Virus record (IMG/VR): IMGVR_UViG_3300025009_000243 | Location: 1-39,223 of that record | Source of the DNA: a virus | DNA length: 39,223 nt | Reading direction: 5' to 3' (one strand) | In this document: one piece after another, positions 1 to 9,409 of the stretch | Layout of the letters: each line of letters opens with the position of its first letter | How positions within the stretch are numbered: the first letter of the stretch is position 1 | The notes under the pieces: model-generated | The model's input: the letters and a program-made list of their open reading frames with translations, nothing else | Told to the model about the DNA's origin: nothing | The model's database searches: none | Made by a program: the position numbers and the translations under genes

Positions 1-2
1 TA

Positions 3-40
3 TATGGAATGCTATGCTTATTTTGGCATAGCATTCCATA
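3..40 (-). terminator. Hairpin terminator after the capsid gene
   Basis: A perfect 15-bp inverted repeat (arms 3-17 and 26-40, 8-nt loop) lies 30 bases beyond the stop codon of the major capsid gene on the minus strand. It is likely to end the head-gene transcript. The window ends two bases past the stem, so the U-tract cannot be checked. Confidence 0.65.
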
Positions 41-70
41 ATTATTGCAAATTATATTAAATTGTGCAAA

Positions 71-1186
71 TTAAACTGTTAAAATTGCCGCGACCGAATT
101 GGTTGCGATTCCGACCCCCCAACTCTTAAGTAAAGTAGAGCGTTGCAGTAGATTAGCATTATCGTAATAATTATCAGTATATGCAACAGTCGAACCTTCG
201 AGAACTAGTTTCAAAAGTTTTTGAGCAGATGGAGAAACAATCCATAGACGATCAGAAGCAAGGCGTAAAGCCCACTCAGTTCCATGATCTGCTACTTGGG
301 GTAAAGCTAGAATATCATAACCAAAAGCCGTGCGAACATAGCCAAGTTTCATGAATTCATCATTTAGGGTATAGCGATAGTTAGCATCGTCAGGTAGAAT
401 ATTAACTAATGCCAGTTGAGTGCCCATGATAATTGGTTTAGCTCCACCATTCCAAGCACCGACTTGTTGGCACAGGCGAACAAGAGAAGCTTGACTATAA
501 CCAGCAACTTGCAAACCAGTTGTGGCAGTAGTAGGAAGTGCGGCCATTGCCGCGGCGAATGCATCATAAGCATCCAGGGTAACTTGTGTTTCCATAGCAC
601 GAACCATTTTGCTAACAAATACTGCTAGAGATTCGTGACCAGAAAGAACACGATATAGAGAAACACCAACGGTTAATTCGCGTGGTTCTGGTACAATAGT
701 AACGTTTCCGCGGAATTGTTTGTGCATTTCAGTAGTGCGTTGATTGCGTCCGGCTTTACTCACAACAAAAATATCTTTTGGGTCTACCTCAAAATTAGCA
801 GAATCACCCCAACCAATAGTACGAACATCAGTATAAATACCAATGCTGTCAATAATGGTTTCGGGAAGAATCATATCAACCATACTCGAAATAACCGCAA
901 AAGTCGCCCAACCGAGAGTCGGGTGAGTTGCCATCTGAGCAAGTGGGAACTCAGTGAAATTTTGAATACCAGAAACGCGAAGAATTTCACGTTTAAGAGC
1001 GGCATTCATAAGTTTCTCTTTATCCTCAAATGTAATCGGCTGACCTTTATCGTCAATAGACGAAAACTCTAATTTTTCCGCGCCCTCGAATTTAGAGCGA
1101 TATTGATTGTAATAATCGCGAAATTGTGCGTAAGGGGCAAGATTAGTTTCTCCTGCAAATTGTAAAACACTAGCGGGAATTTTCAT
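71..1186 (-). CDS. Major capsid protein, HK97 fold (probable)
   Basis: A 371-residue protein that I read as the major head subunit, which assembles the icosahedral shell. Support is its length, position and neighbours: a protease-scaffold gene lies just upstream in transcription order, followed by a decoration-type gene, and portal and terminase genes precede them. The sequence shows an acidic, charged N-terminal part (about residues 20-65) followed by a mixed alpha/beta body rich in Ala and Thr, as expected for the P and A domains of HK97-type subunits. The ATG is preceded by a strong AAGGAGGA site (about 1194-1201 on the opposite strand). It is the last gene before the hairpin at 3-40. Exact capsid family is uncertain; no motif is diagnostic by eye. 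Confidence 0.8.
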   Translation of the reverse strand: MKIPASVLQFAGETNLAPYAQFRDYYNQYRSKFEGAEKLEFSSIDDKGQPITFEDKEKLMNAALKREILRVSGIQNFTEFPLAQMATHPTLGWATFAVISSMVDMILPETIIDSIGIYTDVRTIGWGDSANFEVDPKDIFVVSKAGRNQRTTEMHKQFRGNVTIVPEPRELTVGVSLYRVLSGHESLAVFVSKMVRAMETQVTLDAYDAFAAAMAALPTTATTGLQVAGYSQASLVRLCQQVGAWNGGAKPIIMGTQLALVNILPDDANYRYTLNDEFMKLGYVRTAFGYDILALPQVADHGTEWALRLASDRLWIVSPSAQKLLKLVLEGSTVAYTDNYYDNANLLQRSTLLKSWGVGIATNSVAAILTV

Positions 1187-1253
1187 ATTTTAAGAATCCT
1201 CCTTAATAAAATAACTATAATTAACAAAAACGTATAATAAATGCGAATACAAA

Positions 1254-1796
1254 TTAGTTAGCTAGACAAACTAGTTTATATGCGGCTACACGTTGAGAAG
1301 CAATAGCTGAACCACTAGCAATAGTAATATATTCAGTTGCAAGATATTTAAATGCTAGAGCATCGGCAGGATGATTCGAATTCCAGGCCAGTTGCCAAGT
1401 ACCAGTAGCTAGAGCGGCATAGCCTTCAGCAGTACGCGCACCAGTAAACAGATCAGCAGAAGCAAGAATTAGATCGCCCGGCTGAGGCTTAAATGCATCG
1501 ATCATATCCCCTGCTTTAGTATAGAAATTGCGAGGATCAAGATCAATACCTTTATACGCCGAATTTCCAGCATATAGGGTTACAATTTCTGGACTATAAG
1601 CCATCCAAATATTCACCAATGATCCAGTTGCGGCTTGAGTTACAGAAAAAACTTCACCTTGTCCACTTCCGGTAGAATATGAATCAAGACGAAACACCAT
1701 TCCGTTTTCAATGTCCGAACCACTAACCGCAGTACGATTTAGAGTCTCGACATTGGTTGCCATAATTTTACTAGGGACTAAAACTCCGTATGCCAT
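1254..1796 (-). CDS. Capsid decoration or head accessory protein (probable)
   Basis: A 180-residue protein without transmembrane segments, rich in Ala, Ser, Thr and Gly and predicted mostly beta. Genes of this size and composition directly upstream of the major capsid gene commonly encode outer-head decoration proteins or head fibres. That role is inferred from position. The start is supported by an AGGAGG site seven or eight bases upstream. It is separated from the capsid gene by 67 bases holding only that gene's ribosome site. Related in style, not clearly in sequence, to the small beta-rich proteins at 4350-4736 and 12534-13010. Confidence 0.6.
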   Translation of the reverse strand: MAYGVLVPSKIMATNVETLNRTAVSGSDIENGMVFRLDSYSTGSGQGEVFSVTQAATGSLVNIWMAYSPEIVTLYAGNSAYKGIDLDPRNFYTKAGDMIDAFKPQPGDLILASADLFTGARTAEGYAALATGTWQLAWNSNHPADALAFKYLATEYITIASGSAIASQRVAAYKLVCLAN

Positions 1797-1867
1797 ATTT
1801 TTAAAAACCTCCTATAAATAATAAGTTTACAAATATAAAATCAAAAGCTAAATTCAAAATACTTACT

Positions 1868-3538
1868 TTACTCACGATGCCAAACAGAATTATACGATTT
1901 TTGTTTTTCTGAGTTATTTGGCAAAGCATATCGCTCATAATCTGATTTAGTATTTTCTATTGCAAAATCTAAGGCCGTTGCTTTTGCGTAATTACGCCAA
2001 GCATCAATATCAGCCATAGAAAATTCTTTTGCTTTTTCCCTTAATTCCTCTAATTTTTCAGTAGAAATTTTGGTTTTCTCTTCAATTTCTTTTAATGTAA
2101 AATTTACAGCAAAAGTAAATTGCTCTAATTCTTTTTCAGCCTTAAATTCTTTTAAAGATTCCAATTCGCTTGCAAATGCAGTTAATTTAAGAGACAAATC
2201 TTCTTTTTCTGCTACCAGCAAACGTATTTTCGCAAACATAGTACCCATCATTTTGCCATGCGCATCATCAACAGGCTTAGAACCAGCACGAACTAACTCT
2301 TCGTTAGAATCGGTTTCATTTTGAAGCACAGTTAAAAGAGCAGAAACATCTAAATATTGATCAAGAGACATTTCTTCTTTCTCTTCTTCTTTCTCTTCTT
2401 CTTTCTCTTGTCCTTCTTCTTTTTCCTCTTTCTTCTCTTCTACTTCGCCTTTTTCTTCTGGCTTTTCTTCTGGTTGCGATTCTTGAAATTCTTCTTTTTC
2501 TTTTTCTTTTTCTTTTTCTTTTTCTTCAACTACTTCTTGAAATTCTTCTTTTTCTTTTTCTTCAGAAGTTTTGTTGTCTACCTTTTGTTCTTCATCTTTC
2601 ACAGATAATTCCTCCTTTGCAAAATTGTTATCGGCTATAATGCTATTATTATCAAAATAAGCCATTTCTTGATTATCAATTTCAGTTATTTTTTTCAATA
2701 GCTTCATAGACCAAGTACGCCCCGCACTTCCTCCTCTTAATTGCCAAGCAATCCAGCCATCAGAGGTTTTATCATCTAAATTATCATTTGCGTGACGAGA
2801 AAAATATTTTGCAATATTTCGAATTTTTTCAGGATTTGTAATATCATTCTTCATCAAATGTGTAGCAACTGCTAAATTTTTCCCCGTTCCTCCACGGCCA
2901 TGCTGTTTATATAAAGTCAAACCATCTTCAGCATTGCTTTTTACAGCATGAGGAATTTTAAAATTTAATTCGCCATATCTTCCAAATTCTAATTTTACAA
3001 TTTCTTTATACTCTTCCGCAAATTGTAAAACAGTGGCCTTTGCTAAAGGTACAGCCGGAGTTACAAAAGAACCTAAAATAGTAATTGCTTCAAATTTAAA
3101 ATCTTTTAACTCTTCGATATCTCCCTTTTTTTCTGTTTCAAAAACACTCATTTCTACACTAACGGGTTTATCTCCATCGCGCTTGAAAAAATCTAAAATA
3201 TTTTTAGAATATTTCTTCCACACATATGCAATAACGGAAAGCATAACTCTACCGTCAGGCAATCTAGAATCTTTTATAATTGCAGATTCAGGGATAAACC
3301 CACAAGGAACCTCGTCAGGATCATGAGTATAAATATCATCCAATCTGCTATCATACTTCCAGACCAAGGGAACATTTTTAATAGTATGGGCATTTTTCAT
3401 CAAAGATTCTTCACTAACAAATAAATGATGACGATTATCACCAGATGCAAAAAAATCAATTGATAAAATTGCAAAACTAGAATCTATATTTTCACTAACT
3501 AATTGAACATCATTTACATCAAAATGAATCTTATTCAC
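1868..3538 (-). CDS. Prohead protease-scaffold fusion (XkdF-like)
   Basis: A 556-residue, three-part protein. Residues 1-180 resemble XkdF-like phage serine proteases: a beta-rich domain with His72 (THDPDEVPCGF) and Ser127/Ser131 (PVSVEMSVFE) as candidate catalytic residues. Residues 195-285 match a domain I know from phage prohead proteases, with the hallmarks GLTLYKQHGRGGT and WIAWQLRGGSAGRTW. Residues 305-395 are an extreme Glu/Lys low-complexity linker. Residues 395-556 are predicted coiled coil and would be the scaffold. Such fusions guide shell assembly and then cleave scaffold and capsid N-termini. The start is GTG, with a strong GAAAGGAGG site held in a hairpin at 3551-3569. Catalytic assignments are inference. 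Confidence 0.8.
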   Translation of the reverse strand: MNKIHFDVNDVQLVSENIDSSFAILSIDFFASGDNRHHLFVSEESLMKNAHTIKNVPLVWKYDSRLDDIYTHDPDEVPCGFIPESAIIKDSRLPDGRVMLSVIAYVWKKYSKNILDFFKRDGDKPVSVEMSVFETEKKGDIEELKDFKFEAITILGSFVTPAVPLAKATVLQFAEEYKEIVKLEFGRYGELNFKIPHAVKSNAEDGLTLYKQHGRGGTGKNLAVATHLMKNDITNPEKIRNIAKYFSRHANDNLDDKTSDGWIAWQLRGGSAGRTWSMKLLKKITEIDNQEMAYFDNNSIIADNNFAKEELSVKDEEQKVDNKTSEEKEKEEFQEVVEEKEKEKEKEKEEFQESQPEEKPEEKGEVEEKKEEKEEGQEKEEEKEEEKEEMSLDQYLDVSALLTVLQNETDSNEELVRAGSKPVDDAHGKMMGTMFAKIRLLVAEKEDLSLKLTAFASELESLKEFKAEKELEQFTFAVNFTLKEIEEKTKISTEKLEELREKAKEFSMADIDAWRNYAKATALDFAIENTKSDYERYALPNNSEKQKSYNSVWHRE

Positions 3539-3549
3539 ACAAATATTTT

Positions 3550-3569
3550 CCTCCTTTCTGAGAAAGGAG
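3550..3569 (-). promoter_or_regulatory. Ribosome-site-sequestering hairpin before the protease gene
   Basis: On the minus strand CTCCTTTC (3569-3562) pairs perfectly over 8 bp with GAAAGGAG (3558-3551) across a 3-nt loop. The second arm is the Shine-Dalgarno of the protease-scaffold gene, so the ribosome site should be masked unless opened. Confidence 0.55.
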
Positions 3570-3587
3570 TGTAGTCTTTCTCTAAGT

Positions 3588-3791
3588 TTATCGAAATAAC
3601 TCTAAAAGTTTTATAGAAAAGGGTCTTTCGTCATATGCCTTTTTAAACTTATCTGTTTTTACAAAATAGTAATTCTTACTTTTATCAATATAAATGACAG
3701 GAAAATAATTCATGAAATGTTGGGCGATTCTTTCATTACATTTATACCATTCACTTAATTGATCCTGAGTTGGATTCAAAAAAAACCCCAT
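3588..3791 (-). CDS. Small conserved-context protein, unknown function
   Basis: 67 residues, not recognised. It is rich in aromatic and basic residues (for example FPVIYIDKSKNYYFVKTDKF) and has no transmembrane segment. The ATG has an AAAAGGTG site about seven bases upstream. It sits between the ferritin-like protein and the protease-scaffold gene in the head cluster and is co-directional, so a role in head assembly is possible but unsupported by any motif. Confidence 0.5.
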   Translation of the reverse strand: MGFFLNPTQDQLSEWYKCNERIAQHFMNYFPVIYIDKSKNYYFVKTDKFKKAYDERPFSIKLLELFR

Positions 3792-3814
3792 AATAATTCA
3801 CCTTTTAAGTATCA

Positions 3815-4312
3815 TTATAAAATTATAAAATTTTCAACATCTCGATCAAACTGCATCCAATCTTTATAATTTTCAGCTTTATCTAATAATAATAAACATT
3901 GGGCCGTTACCGGAATTAAATTTCTTGAAAATTCTTGAAGAAAAGAATAAGTTGTAAAATCGTCTTCGTCTTGGGCTAATACCGCCGCTTCTGCCACTAA
4001 ATTTTCAAGATCAATCATATATTGAAACATGATATCAAAAAAATCTAACGGAGAAGTATAATCTGAATTATCAGCCGGAGTTACACCATAGAAAGTAAGA
4101 TTATTACGAAAGCCTTGATAAGAACTAATCTTATCTGCTAACGAAGGATATAAATGAGCCAATTTAGCATGTAAAACATTCTCTGTTTTATTCATAGCAA
4201 ATTTAACACCTAAAACGCTCATTCCCCTATCAGCAATTCTATTACCTTCAAAACATTTTGTTAAAATTTGATCTAAACGGTTATTTAATTGTTGTGGAAT
4301 TAAAGAATGCAT
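3815..4312 (-). CDS. Ferritin-like four-helix protein in the head cluster
   Basis: 165 residues, predicted almost wholly helical. By eye the second half follows the ferritin/Dps pattern: a loop ending near TSPLDFFDIMFQYMIDLENL, then EDDFTTYSFLQEFSRNLIPV, which parallels helices C and D of ferritins (the DYxTxxFLQ signature). The glutamates that bind iron in helix D (EEQVEE in true ferritins) are replaced here (SRNLIPV), so ferroxidase activity is unlikely. I have a weak memory of similar proteins near phage head genes. It could be a structural or connector protein built on this fold. The AAAGGAGATT ribosome site is inside a hairpin (4320-4348). Confidence 0.6.
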   Translation of the reverse strand: MHSLIPQQLNNRLDQILTKCFEGNRIADRGMSVLGVKFAMNKTENVLHAKLAHLYPSLADKISSYQGFRNNLTFYGVTPADNSDYTSPLDFFDIMFQYMIDLENLVAEAAVLAQDEDDFTTYSFLQEFSRNLIPVTAQCLLLLDKAENYKDWMQFDRDVENFIIL

Positions 4313-4319
4313 TTATTTA

Positions 4320-4348
4320 TAATCTCCTTTCTTGAAATTAGGAGATTA
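4320..4348 (-). promoter_or_regulatory. Ribosome-site-sequestering hairpin before the ferritin-like gene
   Basis: A perfect 9-bp inverted repeat (TAATCTCCT at 4320-4328, AGGAGATTA at 4340-4348, 11-nt loop). On the minus strand the 3' arm is the AGGAGA ribosome site of the gene starting at 4312. It may instead help end the transcript of the gene stopping at 4350, but there is no U-tract. Confidence 0.5.
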
Positions 4349-4349
4349 A

Positions 4350-4736
4350 TTAAAATGCAAACCAATGAATAGTATCAGTTGTCATTAAAATACCACTTAA
4401 CATCCCGACAACGGTTATACTTCCGCTAGAGTTAGAAACTTTAATTTCAGAAGCACTTGTAGGAACAAGTAAAGACCCTGATCGTAAGATAGTGAGAACT
4501 TGTCCATAAGAAGTACCAAGACCAGTGTTGATAATCACAGTACTTGCCCCACATTGAGCGGCAGAAACTTGTACACTACCAGCAGTAACTACACTACCAA
4601 CCTCTAAAGCTGTAACTTGACCCTGCAAAGTAGCAATGTTAGTTTGAGCAGTTTGAAATGCAGTACCAAGAACGGCGTCCGCAGATGCACGATTCATTTT
4701 ATTAATTTTTGTAGCAACACTATTTGAAATAGCCAT
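4350..4736 (-). CDS. Small beta-rich structural protein (probable head fibre or decoration)
   Basis: 128 residues. An N-terminal amphipathic helix (about residues 5-45, with TAQTNIATLQGQVTALEVG in coiled-coil register) precedes a Ser/Thr/Val-rich beta domain that ends in IHWFAF. A short coiled coil plus a C-terminal beta knob is the usual layout of head fibres and other trimeric decorations, so I infer a virion surface role. It lies between portal and ferritin-like genes. The ATG is preceded by AGGAGGAAAATTTT. Confidence 0.55.
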   Translation of the reverse strand: MAISNSVATKINKMNRASADAVLGTAFQTAQTNIATLQGQVTALEVGSVVTAGSVQVSAAQCGASTVIINTGLGTSYGQVLTILRSGSLLVPTSASEIKVSNSSGSITVVGMLSGILMTTDTIHWFAF

Positions 4737-4836
4737 AAAATTTTCCTCCTAAATTTAACTAAACTATAATAAGATAATCTTTATTTACGAGGCCAATTAA
4801 ACAATTATTTAATCGTTATAAATAAAGATTTGTTTT

Positions 4837-6432
4837 TTATTTGTTTTTTCCACCTCTTTGAATATTTCCCCCTGCCTGTCTTGTTTGCGCTCCTGAATCT
4901 TCAAGTTCGCTTTCTGATTTTTGGGGTCTGCCTTTACCTTCTTGCGCGCTTTGTTGAAACGATGAAATAATTGGAGTAAGTAAATCCACAAATCCCATTG
5001 CTTTTGATTCTTCAAGCATACGATACAATTCTTGGGGTTTTAAGCCTAAACTACTCGATATTAATTGAGGTAATACAATGCCTTGAGTTGCCAATCCCAT
5101 CGCTTTATCAAATCGCTGTTGACGATCCAAATAATAATCATTGCCTTGAAATTGTATTGAATATCTAAATTTCGTTCGCTTATTTACCCAATATTCCATA
5201 AACAAGGCAAATTGAGGATACAAGGATTGTTCTACAATTTTTGAATCACTTTGAAAACTAAGTTGAGAATCAACTAGATTAGCCTTCAATTGAGATGAAT
5301 AAATTAAAGCAGTATCCATACCCGAAGAACTCATTTCAGAACGAGTCCAATCATCCAGTATTTGGGTTTCACTATTAAATGAAATAGCCTTCATATTTTC
5401 TAGGGGCGCACTAGCTACTTTAATTGCAGATGTAAGACTTGCCTTTATCAATGCTAAAAATTGGCCCAATGTTTTTGGGTCAATGGCAATCATATCTTTT
5501 ACAGAAGCTTTTGATTCTTTAATTAAAGGAACTTCCCCTAACAAAATCTTACTAGCCGCCGCCATATTTGCATCTTTCTGCAAAGTAATCATTGTACTAT
5601 CATGAATTAAATAGCGTAACATGCCAGTAAATAATGGTGTAGCAACCATCTGAGACGTATCTAATTTAAATGCTGTTGCAACATGAGGGGGTAAATCAAC
5701 CCAATATGCAAATTGAGAATTTCCGCGTAATTCAGGAGGCAAAGAAGGTATATATTCTTGTTTTTTATTAAGATTTTTGAATATTTCTCTAAATTTTTCA
5801 GCAAAAAACGGATGATAAAGAGCAATGTCAATTCCCGATTGCAGAAAATAAGAAAAATCAAATGAAACCAAAAGATTATAACTACCCCTAGCTGTTATTT
5901 TACAATACCTTAGTGGTAATTCTTGTAAAACAATTTTATCTTTATCTTCTCTAAGAGAAACTACACAAACTTCATTTCTCAATAGTTGCTTTACAACATT
6001 TCTAAAAAACAATTTATATTCAAATTTATCTAAAAATTCATAAAGAATTTGTTGATCTTTCTTATACTTAGGAGAAGCATAATCTTTAGAATCAGCATTT
6101 GACACAGTATAAAGTAAATCAAACGATAGGTGAGATGCCATATAAGATAAAATTCTTTTAAATGGCATATGTACTGCTTCAAAATATTCAATATAAGAAC
6201 GAATAACTTCTTCACTATCTTTAAGATTAGAAAATGCATTAGATACATCTGTTTCCGTAGGCGATAAAGGAGAATAAGAAACTTCTTTTAATCTGGCATT
6301 TAATAAATCTGGTGTATAAATACCTGGATAAAAACCCGCCAAACTTTGAGCAAAATCTAGTACACTCCAAACTTCCTCTCTCGTTAAAAGAATTTCGTTA
6401 TTGTCTGATACTTTTTTTTTTGATTTAGCCAT
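4837..6432 (-). CDS. Portal protein
   Basis: 531 residues, the expected size for a dodecameric portal at the head vertex through which DNA is packaged. It directly follows the large terminase gene, as in most tailed phages. The helical N-terminal half, central wing-like region and long C-terminal helical part (around DRQQRFDKAMGLATQGIVL) fit portal architecture. The region around QLKANLVDSQLSFQSDSKIVEQ resembles the portal stem and clip area. The C-terminus is a charged Gln/Gly/Lys tail. An AAGGAGG site lies just upstream of the ATG. Confidence 0.85.
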   Translation of the reverse strand: MAKSKKKVSDNNEILLTREEVWSVLDFAQSLAGFYPGIYTPDLLNARLKEVSYSPLSPTETDVSNAFSNLKDSEEVIRSYIEYFEAVHMPFKRILSYMASHLSFDLLYTVSNADSKDYASPKYKKDQQILYEFLDKFEYKLFFRNVVKQLLRNEVCVVSLREDKDKIVLQELPLRYCKITARGSYNLLVSFDFSYFLQSGIDIALYHPFFAEKFREIFKNLNKKQEYIPSLPPELRGNSQFAYWVDLPPHVATAFKLDTSQMVATPLFTGMLRYLIHDSTMITLQKDANMAAASKILLGEVPLIKESKASVKDMIAIDPKTLGQFLALIKASLTSAIKVASAPLENMKAISFNSETQILDDWTRSEMSSSGMDTALIYSSQLKANLVDSQLSFQSDSKIVEQSLYPQFALFMEYWVNKRTKFRYSIQFQGNDYYLDRQQRFDKAMGLATQGIVLPQLISSSLGLKPQELYRMLEESKAMGFVDLLTPIISSFQQSAQEGKGRPQKSESELEDSGAQTRQAGGNIQRGGKNK

Positions 6433-6501
6433 TAAACCTCCTTTCTTTCCTGAAGATTCAATGACTTTTCCTCAAGAATAAAATCCATCTTTTATAATTC
6501 C

Positions 6502-8337
6502 TTAAAAATTAGTTACTGCTAACATTGCCGCTAAATCATCACTTTCTTCTTTTTCTTTCAGCAATTCTATATCAAAAATATCTGAAATAATAGAATTAGC
6601 ATATAAAATAGAACTAAATCTATCTTTGTAACAACCCGGTCTTTCAACTAATTTGACTAAACCGTTTACTAATTTCATATCCAAATTAATACACTCATTA
6701 ATAAACAAAGATGTATTAACATAGGGACTAAGAAAAAAGGATGAAGTTGCAGAATCATTACTGTCTTTTCTAAACTCTTTATTAGTTCTAATTAAGAATT
6801 CTTCTGCATCTATTTCAGATTTTAAAAATTTCCATAATTTTTTCTGTAATGACGCTCTTAATGCCGATGACATAACGCTATTGCTTTGTTGTGATGCTCG
6901 AATAGGATATATTACAGGTAATGCCCCAACTCCTAAAGTACGATCCATTAACTCTATTCTTAAAGTTTCATCTATATAAGAATCATTGGCTACTGTCATA
7001 GGAGGAAAAATTGTTCCTCTTTCATCACAATTGGTATTTTGGCTTAATGAGTCAAAAACTCCAATTCCCGCGTTCTGAAGATCAAGCACTAAAAATGAAC
7101 TTTCGCTATCGAAAAAAATTTCTTTGATTCTTTTTGTTTGCAATAATGTATTGATACCCTTAAAACTCTCTTGATATATTAAATGTCTTTCGTATCCTTT
7201 TCCCTTCAATGGAATAAGTCTTATAACCGAAACAATAGTAAGATCGTTCGCTTTCCCGGCTCTTGTAGCAACATCTACACTAACTATTTTAATTTCGCCT
7301 TCCACTGATTTAAGTTGATAGGGGTTATGTTTTGGATCAAACGTTAATTCTCTTTGAGGATAGAAAGCCAAACTTAATGTTCTAGAAAACATCGACGGTT
7401 TGAAAAATGCTTTACTACTACTTCCGGCAGGAATATTTAAATATTCCATTTGGATAGAAACAGCATCCATATCTGCCATTTCATTCTTTAACATTTCCTT
7501 AGTTTTAATATTATGATAAAGACTTATTAAATAATCAAACGCTAAAAAGTTTGCGGTTTCATCGCCTGAAACCATTCTCCGAATACATGTTTTCACGTAT
7601 TGATACCAATATTCTGCAATATACCAAGAAGATGTAATATAAGAAATAATTCCTTCTTCAATGAGGTCTTTATTCTTAGAATATTCTGGTTTTAAACGAT
7701 AAGGAGGAGTACGTACTTCAAGAAAAGGTTTAATCACCGCTTCCAAAATATCTTTTGCTACCAAGCGAGATTCCTCTACAATAATGTAGTTTGCACGATT
7801 CCCACGGCTAGAATCCGAGCTTGGCACAACTCTGATTGTACTTCCGCAATGCATTATTACTTCATAAGTATTTGCATTATGAGTATATACACGTACTTCT
7901 CTAGCCACATTAGGATGTGTTTCAATTAATCCTTTTATTTTTTCACTAATTAAAATGCCGCCTTGTTTTAATGTTTTAGCGCATACAATTATTTTAATGC
8001 CTGGATATAAAACACCTAATGTTAAAGCCCAAACAGCAATCAACCAAGTTTTAGCACTTGCGCGACTTGCAACAATATAAGCAAGATTACTTCGTTGCAA
8101 AACCCAAATCATAAGAATTTGATAGGGGTGAAGATGTATTCCAAAATATTCTAAAATAAACCTATGAGGATTGCGGCGAAAGAAAGTAATCCATCTGATT
8201 AATCTTGATTTTTCTTCTTCATCGATTACTCCATGAAGAACCATATCTTTTGGCTTTTGAAAATCATTATTGCTTTGAGCATGTTTTTTAAAATCAGATT
8301 TAAGATGTGCTGATTTTGCCATAATATTAACTTTCAT
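6502..8337 (-). CDS. terL: Terminase large subunit (ATPase and nuclease)
   Basis: 611 residues. The motor ATPase shows a Walker A-like ASRASAKTW at residues 90-98 and Walker B YIIVEE at 184-189. The C-terminal RNase H-like nuclease shows Asp355 (VSVDVATRAG) and Asp410/Glu412 (FFDSES) as likely metal ligands. It cuts and pumps phage DNA into the prohead through the portal encoded next. The start at 8337 overlaps the upstream gene by 11 bases. A second ATG at 8322 (MAKSAHL) is equally plausible; neither has a strong ribosome site, which suggests translational coupling. Confidence 0.92.
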   Translation of the reverse strand: MKVNIMAKSAHLKSDFKKHAQSNNDFQKPKDMVLHGVIDEEEKSRLIRWITFFRRNPHRFILEYFGIHLHPYQILMIWVLQRSNLAYIVASRASAKTWLIAVWALTLGVLYPGIKIIVCAKTLKQGGILISEKIKGLIETHPNVAREVRVYTHNANTYEVIMHCGSTIRVVPSSDSSRGNRANYIIVEESRLVAKDILEAVIKPFLEVRTPPYRLKPEYSKNKDLIEEGIISYITSSWYIAEYWYQYVKTCIRRMVSGDETANFLAFDYLISLYHNIKTKEMLKNEMADMDAVSIQMEYLNIPAGSSSKAFFKPSMFSRTLSLAFYPQRELTFDPKHNPYQLKSVEGEIKIVSVDVATRAGKANDLTIVSVIRLIPLKGKGYERHLIYQESFKGINTLLQTKRIKEIFFDSESSFLVLDLQNAGIGVFDSLSQNTNCDERGTIFPPMTVANDSYIDETLRIELMDRTLGVGALPVIYPIRASQQSNSVMSSALRASLQKKLWKFLKSEIDAEEFLIRTNKEFRKDSNDSATSSFFLSPYVNTSLFINECINLDMKLVNGLVKLVERPGCYKDRFSSILYANSIISDIFDIELLKEKEESDDLAAMLAVTNF

Positions 8338-9367
8338 CCATTGACGTTATATCAAAATCTTCTTCGTCACCACCGGAATCATCATCTACATTAAAATCCC
8401 GCGAAAGAGTAATAAAATTTTTCAATGGCCTGGAAACATATTTTTCAAAATACCATTCAATATTATCAAAATCTTTAAATAATTTCTTGTCTTTATAATA
8501 TTCCGCTGGATCATTTTCTTCAATGGTTTTAATAAACGACGAAAAAGTATCTTGACTTTTACCCGCTCCTGCAATTGAAGTTTTAGCGGGATCAACGCTT
8601 GCCGTTTTCATTAACTCTTGAAGCATTTTTACTCCGTTCGACACGGATTTTCCTTCTTGACGCATCTTACGAATATCCAAAGTACAAAAACAAATTTCTC
8701 TTAATAATGACTCTTCTGCCGCGGTATCACATTTATGTGTTTTTTTAAATCGGGAAAGTTCTCTTTCCAGAAAACTATAATCTTCTGGTTCCATTCCTTC
8801 CCCCCAAAAACTAACTAATTTTTCAACAACATCGTCACCATATTCCGTAGGATCAAGAGGGGGAGCATCGTATTTTGTATTTTCTCGAAATGATAAATTG
8901 TCTAAAGATGAAAAACCAAATCCAACACCTGTAGCATTTAAATTTTTTCGATACACACCAAATACATTTTTTGCTATACCACCTTTTGCCTCTATTCCAT
9001 CAACATATTGTCTTGTAACTTCTACTGCCGTAGGTTCATAAAGAACATTTAAATCTTTACAAGCTCTATATATTGCTTTTTCAAAAGACTTTTCGGACGA
9101 AAGATAAGTATGGTAAAGATCATTAACGCAAAATCGACAAACACTCATTCTTCCAGTTCCCATAGCGTCAATTGGGTCTGTAGCAATATAAAAATCTTTC
9201 AGGGGATGACGACTTAAGCATTTTCCGCGACATACCCAACTTTTTAATTCTCTTACGTTTTTGTCATTGTCAAAAAATCCAGAAACCCCCATTTTAATTG
9301 ACTTTTTTTTTAAATCTTTTTTATTACTGTCATCATCATTATCGTTATCATTTAAATTCATACCCAT
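8327..9367 (-). CDS. Terminase-adjacent Zn protein (possible small-terminase role)
   Basis: 346 residues. An Asp/Lys-rich N-terminus is followed by a Zn-ribbon-like cluster (CRGKC at about 46-50 and CRFC further on). Then comes a helical region carrying motifs I recognise from a conserved phage family next to large terminases: WGEGMEPEDYSFLERE, CDTAAEESLLREICF and AEYYKDKKLFKDFDNIEWYF. Members are mostly annotated as hypothetical. Position immediately upstream of terL and the Zn cluster suggest DNA recognition, that is, a small-terminase function (inference). The ATG follows TTAGGAGTACTTAGGT; an in-frame ATG two codons on is an alternative. Confidence 0.7.
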   Translation of the reverse strand: MGMNLNDNDNDDDSNKKDLKKKSIKMGVSGFFDNDKNVRELKSWVCRGKCLSRHPLKDFYIATDPIDAMGTGRMSVCRFCVNDLYHTYLSSEKSFEKAIYRACKDLNVLYEPTAVEVTRQYVDGIEAKGGIAKNVFGVYRKNLNATGVGFGFSSLDNLSFRENTKYDAPPLDPTEYGDDVVEKLVSFWGEGMEPEDYSFLERELSRFKKTHKCDTAAEESLLREICFCTLDIRKMRQEGKSVSNGVKMLQELMKTASVDPAKTSIAGAGKSQDTFSSFIKTIEENDPAEYYKDKKLFKDFDNIEWYFEKYVSRPLKNFITLSRDFNVDDDSGGDEEDFDITSMDES

Positions 9368-9409
9368 ACCTAAGTACTCCTAACGTTCCCAACAATAAAT
9401 AAATATTGT

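Noticed and set aside
2357-2608. Plus-strand open frame made almost only of Phe and Leu
   Set aside because: It is the antisense of the Glu/Lys linker in the protease-scaffold gene and has no ribosome site.
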